From Colwellia psychrerythraea (GTDB lineage Bacteria; Pseudomonadota; Gammaproteobacteria; Enterobacterales; Alteromonadaceae), in assembly GCF_000764185.1 (NCBI RefSeq), contig NZ_JQEC01000042.1, positions 62,001 through 126,000 on the forward strand: a stretch of 64,000 bases of DNA, given 5' to 3'. The position numbers were made by a program, and so were the translations under genes. Positions 58,382 through 64,000 of this stretch are shown one piece after another. Under the pieces are notes generated by a model. It was not told the DNA's origin. It saw only the letters and a program-made list of their open reading frames with translations, and did not search any database. The number at the start of each line of letters is the position of its first letter. The first letter of the stretch is position 1.

Positions 58382-60631
58382 TTATAAGTCTAAAATGAAA
58401 ATATTGCTTGTTTCATTAAGATCCAGCACTCCTATACAATCGCCACTACTTTGATCAACTATCATCATTCTATCTGTGACAACCCAATTGTCAGCTTTAA
58501 ATATTGGGTTATCAGCATCTAATGTTGCATAAACGGATGAAGTGGCTTCACCGGTAGTATTGCTTATCCATTGAAGGTCAACTTTAGTTGCTGAGGTATT
58601 AACAACTTGAAACTCTGGAGCATCGGTTGAACTATCGCGATCATAAGGCACAGCAAGATCACAAGAGCCCATTATTGCAGTTGCCTGTTCAGGAAGTTGT
58701 ACTTCATTAACAGCATCTTTAACAAGCTCTTCATCTATCTCGAAACGATTGTCTTCATCATTTAATAAAGCAATGCCAAGGCAGTTTTCTGCAGCATCAG
58801 TAAGTACCACACGGTCCCCTTCTTTCCAGTAAGTAGACTGCCAAGTATCACCTTTTTCAAGCATTTCGTATGGACCATCCCAAGACTCTCCATCAGATCT
58901 TAACCAGTTAATTCCCACTGGAGAATCGGTTGTATTAGTAATGGCAACAGCAATGGCAGGTGTATCTGTTGAGTAATTAGGCTCAGCTAAAGTACAACTG
59001 CCTATGCCGCCTTTACTTGGCCAATGTGGCAAATGAGGCTCTTTAATCTCAATGGTTTGCATTTCCTCAGGCACATCAACACTACAATCTGCTCCTATAC
59101 AAGCGGTTAAATAAGCACCAACAATATCGCTATAATGTCGGTAAGCGCCTACGGTAACATAATAGGTTCCGGCAGCTGGATTATCTATGGTACAACTTTC
59201 GTCATTACCATCAGTTTCTGAACTACACGTGAAGGTGTCATCTAAAGAGGGGTGTACCGCTGAATCATAATTAATCCAAAGGTCAACATCATTCGCCCCT
59301 TGTTTAGTCGCAATGGTGAGAGAGTCTGCACCCTCAGCTACTTCAACAGAATATAGCCAACCGCCACGGCCATTTATTGCTTGATAATCATCTAACGCTA
59401 ATGACTGCACACTATTATTAAATTGCTGAGTTAAACTTTCACCACTGTACCAAGTGACAAACTCGTCTTGATATGTTTGGGCTTGGAATAGTAACTCTTC
59501 TTGAAAAGCATCCCACTCACCAGCACGCATTTTAACCAACATGCCGTTTACTAGCTCTGGATGTTCCTCAATGAAAAAGGCTATGGCTAATTGTCCCCAG
59601 GAATATTTACTGGCGGTATGATCAAATACTTCACTTAAGGTAAATTTCTCTGCTTCATTCGCTACCGCGACAAGACGGTAGGGGCTGTTATAGAAAGTAC
59701 TGGTATATTCGGCAAGTCCTTCACTCCACCAACCATTCGCTGATATATAGTTACCTTCTTTATTAAAGCGCGCATCTAATGCGTGAATATATTCATGTTG
59801 TAATGAACGAATAACAGGGAAACCGTCAGTCCACTCTAAACCATTAAAGGTGATAATATCTGAGCGATGGCTCCATTTAGTTGCTTCACTTTCAAGGTAA
59901 ATTCCTGAATCATTATCAAGATTAAATAGGTGTTCCCCCCAAGCCACATGATTAGATAGGCTAGAAAAAATATGAAGATTAGTTACTTCATTCAAATCGC
60001 CCTCAACTGGAAGACTAAACTCAGGCGTAATAGTGTCATCTAAGACGGTATTAAATTGTGCTTTAGCCTGAGTTAAATCATCACATACCTGAGTAAGTTC
60101 TTCTTCTGTCATCTCTTGTGCTCGAATACGAACAGCAACGTCGGTGCAAAGTTTATTACCCTTAAATATTTCGGTACTTACATAGAGTGAAGCATCCGTA
60201 ACTGTACCACCTTCAAAAGCATCAATTAATATGTGATAGCGGCCAGCCAAAGGTTTATCAATGATACAAGCTTCATTATCTCCGTCAGACTTAAACGAGA
60301 AACAGTCAAATTCACCGTTTTCACCTGCAGAGGCTTCTGCTTCAAAGCGAACATATAGATCAGGATCACCTAATGGCTCTCCCGCATCGCCACTAAATAA
60401 ATTTATTACGAGTGTTTCAGCATCTTCAGGTAGGTCTACGATAAATTTCAACGGCTCTGAAGTTGAAATGTGAGGCATTATCTCTTCTAAATTTATCGAA
60501 GGTGCATCAGGGACAACAGGGTCAGGAACAACAGGGACAGGAGTTTCGACTACAACTTTATTATCACTTCCACCACAAGCTGAAAGGGCAAGTATGACAG
60601 CGGTACTTATAGTTAACTTTTTAAATGACAT
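58382..60631 (-). CDS. M9-type metalloprotease lipoprotein with PPC and VHL-beta-like domains
   Basis: The 749-residue protein has a lipoprotein signal (LALSAC, Cys at about 19) and a Pro-rich spacer. A PPC-like domain (about 50-155) precedes the metalloprotease domain (about 165-410), with HEYIH at 279-283 (LQHEYIHALDARFNKEG) and a Glu in WWSEGLAEYTSTF, as in M9 collagenases. It lacks the larger N-terminal activator domain of classic collagenases, so it is a compact relative. A second PPC domain (about 420-515) and two VHL-beta-like repeats (about 545-640 and 650-749), each starting with GSC-L-A-x-P, end the protein. It shares the catalytic domain and these repeats with the secreted protease at 27252. 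It probably sits on the outer membrane and faces outward. A TATTG-N5-CAATA element is upstream. Confidence 0.87.
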   Translation of the reverse strand: MSFKKLTISTAVILALSACGGSDNKVVVETPVPVVPDPVVPDAPSINLEEIMPHISTSEPLKFIVDLPEDAETLVINLFSGDAGEPLGDPDLYVRFEAEASAGENGEFDCFSFKSDGDNEACIIDKPLAGRYHILIDAFEGGTVTDASLYVSTEIFKGNKLCTDVAVRIRAQEMTEEELTQVCDDLTQAKAQFNTVLDDTITPEFSLPVEGDLNEVTNLHIFSSLSNHVAWGEHLFNLDNDSGIYLESEATKWSHRSDIITFNGLEWTDGFPVIRSLQHEYIHALDARFNKEGNYISANGWWSEGLAEYTSTFYNSPYRLVAVANEAEKFTLSEVFDHTASKYSWGQLAIAFFIEEHPELVNGMLVKMRAGEWDAFQEELLFQAQTYQDEFVTWYSGESLTQQFNNSVQSLALDDYQAINGRGGWLYSVEVAEGADSLTIATKQGANDVDLWINYDSAVHPSLDDTFTCSSETDGNDESCTIDNPAAGTYYVTVGAYRHYSDIVGAYLTACIGADCSVDVPEEMQTIEIKEPHLPHWPSKGGIGSCTLAEPNYSTDTPAIAVAITNTTDSPVGINWLRSDGESWDGPYEMLEKGDTWQSTYWKEGDRVVLTDAAENCLGIALLNDEDNRFEIDEELVKDAVNEVQLPEQATAIMGSCDLAVPYDRDSSTDAPEFQVVNTSATKVDLQWISNTTGEATSSVYATLDADNPIFKADNWVVTDRMMIVDQSSGDCIGVLDLNETSNIFILDL

Positions 60632-61231
60632 ATATTTACTCCAGGTAAATTACAACTTTGTTAATCTTATGTCCTTTAAGTAACTCTTCCTTTCATCTGT
60701 TATGGATTAACTTAGTATTCGGGCTTTTTTTTAACAGAAAAACAGTATTGATATACAATATGCAATACATAGCATGTAGAAGCAAATACAAAAACGAACA
60801 ATTTTTCGTTGTGACTCTTTAAGTAATTATGATTAGCTTCTTGTTGGCTACTTTTAAATCACTTACCTTGTGAATGCTACTTATCACACCTGATGAAACA
60901 TGATGGTAGCTTATGGTTCGTGGTAACACATTGTATTAATAGTATATTTACATCTTGTTTTTAACGTTTTTTTGAGGTGGCTTTAAGAGGTTTTACTATG
61001 GTTTTGGATTGTTTAAATTAAAGTGAATGTTAGAAAAGATATTGTATTTAAAGTATCTGAGCGGTAATTTATAAAAAATAACATACAGTATAAATTCTGC
61101 TTGACTCAATCAAGCATGATGAATTATGTTGATTGGGATGTTATACAAATAACACAATAATAAGAAGCATATAGAAAATATGCGCCATTGGGGCACACCA
61201 ATAATCAAAGATAAATATATAGGAACATATT
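60632..61231. other. 600-bp divergent intergenic region
   Basis: AT-rich region between the M9-like lipoprotein (minus) and the phosphatase-fusion gene (plus). It contains the TATTG-N5-CAATA element (60746-60760). No convincing promoter hexamer pair, RNA gene or ORF was identified. Confidence 0.45.
60746..60760. promoter_or_regulatory. Possible operator TATTGATATACAATA
   Basis: The arms TATTG and CAATA are inverted around five bases, 115 bases upstream of the M9-like lipoprotein start. It resembles elements upstream of the other M9-type protease and the small His-rich gene. Confidence 0.3.
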
Positions 61232-63205
61232 ATGCGCTTAAAGCATATTTGCGCCACAATATTTGCTGGATTGGTTATGACCCATGCACAAGGTGCAGAC
61301 CTCATATCTCCAGCAAGTCAGTGGCAATATTACGATAAACCAGAATCCCCTGCCTCTCATTGGAATCAAGCCAATTTTGATCATAGTTTATGGATGAGTG
61401 GTTTTGCCGAGTTCGGTTATGGCGATGGCGGAGAAACAACAGTTACTTCATTTGGTGATGATCCTACCAATAAACCCATTACTCAATACTTTGCAAAAAA
61501 CTTTACTATTAAAGACTTAAATAGCATAGACGCACTTAAACTGCGGGTTTTAGCCGATGATGGTGCTGTTGTTTATATTAATGGTAGTGAAGCATTTCGT
61601 TTAAACCTACCCATTAATCAAAGCCATAATACCTTAGCTTTAGATTCAACTTTAGAAAGCGCCTGGGTTGAACATGCTATTTCAAGTGCTTTATTGCACC
61701 AAGGTAAAAACTTGATTGCTGTTGAAGTTCATCAACTTTCTAAGCAAAGCAGCGATATAAGTTTTGACCTTGCATTAACATATACCCCTATTGAAGGTCA
61801 TCAAACCTCAAAAAATTCATCTGATGTTAGTGTTGATTTACAGTCTAGTGTCAAAAGTGAAATGCCTGAGCACTTAGGTCATTTGCAGGCAGGCAAGGCT
61901 GAAAGTGTTTCAATCACCCAGCCGAAATCTTTTTCAAACTTATATAGAATAACAATAGGTGAAGGCGTACCTTCTTTAAACATTACAATGACTGGCGGCA
62001 GCGGTGATGCTGATTTGTATGTGCGCTATGGTCAAGCTGCAAAATTAAGTGACTGGGATCAACGTCCCTTTAAGCCAGGTAATAATGAGACAGTGAACTA
62101 TCAAAACCCGCAAGCTGGGGTTTATTTTGTTTCATTATTTTCATATAAAGCTTTTGCTGATGTAAAATTAATTGCTAACTGGCAAGATCCCCTCGGCGCC
62201 AAGATTGTTAGCGATGGTCCTTATGTACTTGAAGATAAGCTAGGCTCTAAACAAGCTTATTGGATATGTGAGAATGCAGTACATCAAACAAGCGTGATCA
62301 AAAGTAAAGTTAACCGCCCCAAAGCTTGTGATTTATTACCTGAGCCCACCTTAACCCCCGCGCCTCATCTCATTGCTAAAAATGTATATAAAGGTGTAAA
62401 AAAAATAGTCGCATTAAGTGATATACATGGCCAATTTGATGTCTTAGTTGAGCTTTTAACTAATCATCATATTATTAATGAAAAAGGCGACTGGAGCTTT
62501 GCTGATGGCCACATGGTAATTACCGGTGATATGTTTGACCGTGGTGAGCAGGTTAATGAAGTACTGTGGCTTTTATATAAGCTTGATTTCCAAGCGCAAC
62601 AAGCGGGTGGACGGTTACATTTATTAATGGGTAATCATGAACAAATGGTTTTTATGGGCGATCTTCGCTATGTTCATGAAAAATATAAAGTCACTGAAGA
62701 ATTACTCAGTCGCAGCTATAACCAACTTTATGATAAAAACACAGAAATAGGAACTTGGCTACGTAGTAAACATACTCTCGTTAAAATAAATGATGCTTTA
62801 TTTCTTCATGGTGGTATCAGCCTACAATGGATTGATAGAAAGTTAACTATCGGGCAAGTCAATCAACTGTTTCGGCGACATATTGATGATGAAAAAATGA
62901 AAATAAAAAATGATGATACCTTAAACTTTTTATTTTATAACCAGGGACCTACTTGGTTTAGAGGTTACTTTACTGAAGAATTCCCTGAGAAGGATGTCGA
63001 TAAGTTATTAAACTACTTCGACATTAATCATATTGTTGTTGGTCATACATCACAAGAACAAGTGATGGGGCTTTTTAATAATAAAATTATCGCAATAGAT
63101 AGTAGTATAAAGTTAGGAGAATCAGGTGAGTTATTGCTGCTTGAACAAGGGAAACTCACCCGAGGTTTATTTGATGGTTCAACATTAAGGTTGCAGGTCC
63201 ACTGA
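61232..63205 (+). CDS. Exported beta-sandwich / PPC / PPP-type phosphatase fusion
   Basis: The 657-residue protein has a signal peptide (about 1-22, ending AQG). A galactose-binding-like beta-sandwich (about 25-185, WNQANFDHSLWMSGFAEFGYGDG ... GKNLIAVEVHQ) is followed by a PPC domain (about 225-320, GDADLYVRYGQAAKLS) and a calcineurin-type phosphoesterase domain (about 385-645). The phosphatase motifs are SDIHGQFD (Asp397, His399), GDMFDRG (Asp433) and GNHEQM (Asn468, His469), with later His in LFLHGGIS and VGHTSQEQ, as in PPP-type protein phosphatases. An exported phosphatase tethered to carbohydrate- and protein-binding modules is unusual. A ribosome site AGGAA lies upstream. The 3' end overlaps the convergent TolB-like gene by 21 bases. 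Confidence 0.85.
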   Translation: MRLKHICATIFAGLVMTHAQGADLISPASQWQYYDKPESPASHWNQANFDHSLWMSGFAEFGYGDGGETTVTSFGDDPTNKPITQYFAKNFTIKDLNSIDALKLRVLADDGAVVYINGSEAFRLNLPINQSHNTLALDSTLESAWVEHAISSALLHQGKNLIAVEVHQLSKQSSDISFDLALTYTPIEGHQTSKNSSDVSVDLQSSVKSEMPEHLGHLQAGKAESVSITQPKSFSNLYRITIGEGVPSLNITMTGGSGDADLYVRYGQAAKLSDWDQRPFKPGNNETVNYQNPQAGVYFVSLFSYKAFADVKLIANWQDPLGAKIVSDGPYVLEDKLGSKQAYWICENAVHQTSVIKSKVNRPKACDLLPEPTLTPAPHLIAKNVYKGVKKIVALSDIHGQFDVLVELLTNHHIINEKGDWSFADGHMVITGDMFDRGEQVNEVLWLLYKLDFQAQQAGGRLHLLMGNHEQMVFMGDLRYVHEKYKVTEELLSRSYNQLYDKNTEIGTWLRSKHTLVKINDALFLHGGISLQWIDRKLTIGQVNQLFRRHIDDEKMKIKNDDTLNFLFYNQGPTWFRGYFTEEFPEKDVDKLLNYFDINHIVVGHTSQEQVMGLFNNKIIAIDSSIKLGESGELLLLEQGKLTRGLFDGSTLRLQVH

Positions 63206-64000
63206 CCAAATATCACCATTTAACTGACTTATTTTACTCGCCGTAAAGTTATAGATTCGTTTTTTTGAACGAGAGCTTAACTCCAGCATAGGGTAAATCC
63301 CCACTCTGTGCTGCTCCCCTTTAGTTAAATCTAGCTGCCATAGCTCGCTTTGGTTTATATTTTCAAAGGATGATAGATAATATAAAAACTCATCATCAAC
63401 AAACCAATTTCTAGGTAAGTCATACTGTGTTGAATTTGCTATCAAGTTAGGCACTGTGTTTCTATCCCATAACCAAATCCCAGCAGCTTTATGGCTTGTA
63501 TAAACTATTTGCCGTTTATCAGGTGTTAGTCTAGCTTGATAAATGTTTAAGTCTGATAGTTTTTTCTTCTGTTGCAATTCCGTGTCATATTGAAATAAAT
63601 ACCAGCTATCTTTTTGTCTTTGCGTGAAAAGTATTAATTGGTTTGTTTGCCAGTCAGCAATATTTATCGGGCTTTGACCTAATGCAATTCTACTATGCTG
63701 ATTTGTGTCAATTTGATAATTAAATAAATAATATTCACCTTTAACCTTTAAGGTTGCAACTAACTTTGTGCTATCCGGCGACCAACGTAAATCATAAATA
63801 TAATCAGCAATACTTGACTCAATATGAGATAGATTATTACCTTGAAGTAGCCAAATTTCAGACTGCCCTGTGCGGTTGGACACAAAAGCTAAATTCCGTC
63901 CATTTTGGCTAACATCACCTTCAGTATCATTCGCTTGAGAAATGGTTAGGTTATGACCTAGATTTGCGTCTTTCAGTGGATAATTTACCACTTGAGTTGA
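63185..64000 (-). CDS. TolB-like beta-propeller protein, C-terminal part (cut by window edge)
   Basis: The frame is open to the window edge (minus strand), so the N-terminus is missing. An internal GTG at 63991 is not necessarily the start. The sequence consists of repeated WD40/PD40-like blades (DVSQNGRNLAFVSNRTGQSEIWLLQGN; DLRWSPDSTKLVATLK; RLTPDKRQIVYTSHKAAGIWLW), like TolB and the C-terminal domains of CadC-type winged-helix transcription regulators. The true identity depends on the upstream sequence. Its stop codon lies inside the last codons of the phosphatase-fusion gene on the other strand. Confidence 0.7.
   Translation of the reverse strand, partial: STQVVNYPLKDANLGHNLTISQANDTEGDVSQNGRNLAFVSNRTGQSEIWLLQGNNLSHIESSIADYIYDLRWSPDSTKLVATLKVKGEYYLFNYQIDTNQHSRIALGQSPINIADWQTNQLILFTQRQKDSWYLFQYDTELQQKKKLSDLNIYQARLTPDKRQIVYTSHKAAGIWLWDRNTVPNLIANSTQYDLPRNWFVDDEFLYYLSSFENINQSELWQLDLTKGEQHRVGIYPMLELSSRSKKRIYNFTASKISQLNGDIWSVDLQP

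Overview
The window looks like chromosomal DNA of an AT-rich marine gammaproteobacterium of the Alteromonadales. Colwellia or Thalassotalea relatives fit best, judged from overall gene content, the many secreted proteases with PPC domains, and codon use. That assignment is inference and was not checked against any database. No rRNA, tRNA, CRISPR array or prophage was recognised.

Left end (1-5258, all minus strand): the N-terminal part of the proline catabolic enzyme PutA, a GAF-GAF-GGDEF-EAL cyclic-di-GMP protein, a small lipoprotein, an RsuA-type pseudouridine synthase and an unknown 142-residue protein. Next (5768-13291, plus strand) comes a five-gene export and signalling unit: membrane-fusion protein, MacB/LolD-type ABC ATPase, duplicated FtsX-type permease, NtrC-family sigma54 response regulator and membrane histidine kinase. 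A sigma54-type -24/-12 element and an upstream 12-bp palindrome precede the first gene, so the two-component pair probably controls the transporter.

The accessory block 13662-21796 holds a secreted protein with four exact 102-residue cadherin-like repeats, translationally coupled to a Sec-exported RHS/YD-repeat protein. The RHS protein has a variable C-terminal (toxin-like) domain and is followed by a small putative immunity gene. Next to it lies a REP-associated tyrosine transposase (RAYT) with REP hairpins and a duplicated copy of its own 5' end. Then follow an M28 peptidase with Cys-rich linkers, a DsbC-like protein, glycerol kinase (glpK), a giant M9-type collagenase-like protease and a small His/Pro-rich protein.

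The centre (37903-53729, minus strand) is one long run of 18 closely packed genes. A complete tad/flp pilus locus (flp, tadV, rcpC, rcpA, cpaD-like, tadZ, A, B, C, D, E, F, G) runs straight into a thioredoxin-like, DUF4266, DUF3570, ApbE-like and outer-membrane-protein module, mostly with overlapping stop and start codons. A sigma70-like promoter with an overlapping Fur-like box sits before flp. The cluster is flanked by two outward-lying lipoprotein genes (33103-37752 and 53882-56050) whose N-terminal modules resemble each other. The first also has a Fur-like box upstream.

The right end has a decayed, internally deleted glpK pseudogene, a lipoprotein with a striking inverted-repeat operator, a MarR regulator, a second M9-like metalloprotease lipoprotein sharing an unusual VHL-beta-like C-terminal repeat with the first, a secreted protein fusing a beta-sandwich, a PPC domain and a PPP-type phosphatase, and a partial TolB-like beta-propeller protein running off the edge.

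The best candidates for an undescribed system are (i) the tad pilus operon physically joined to the DUF4266/DUF3570/ApbE/thioredoxin module with flanking paired lipoproteins, and (ii) the VHL-beta-like domains in secreted proteases.
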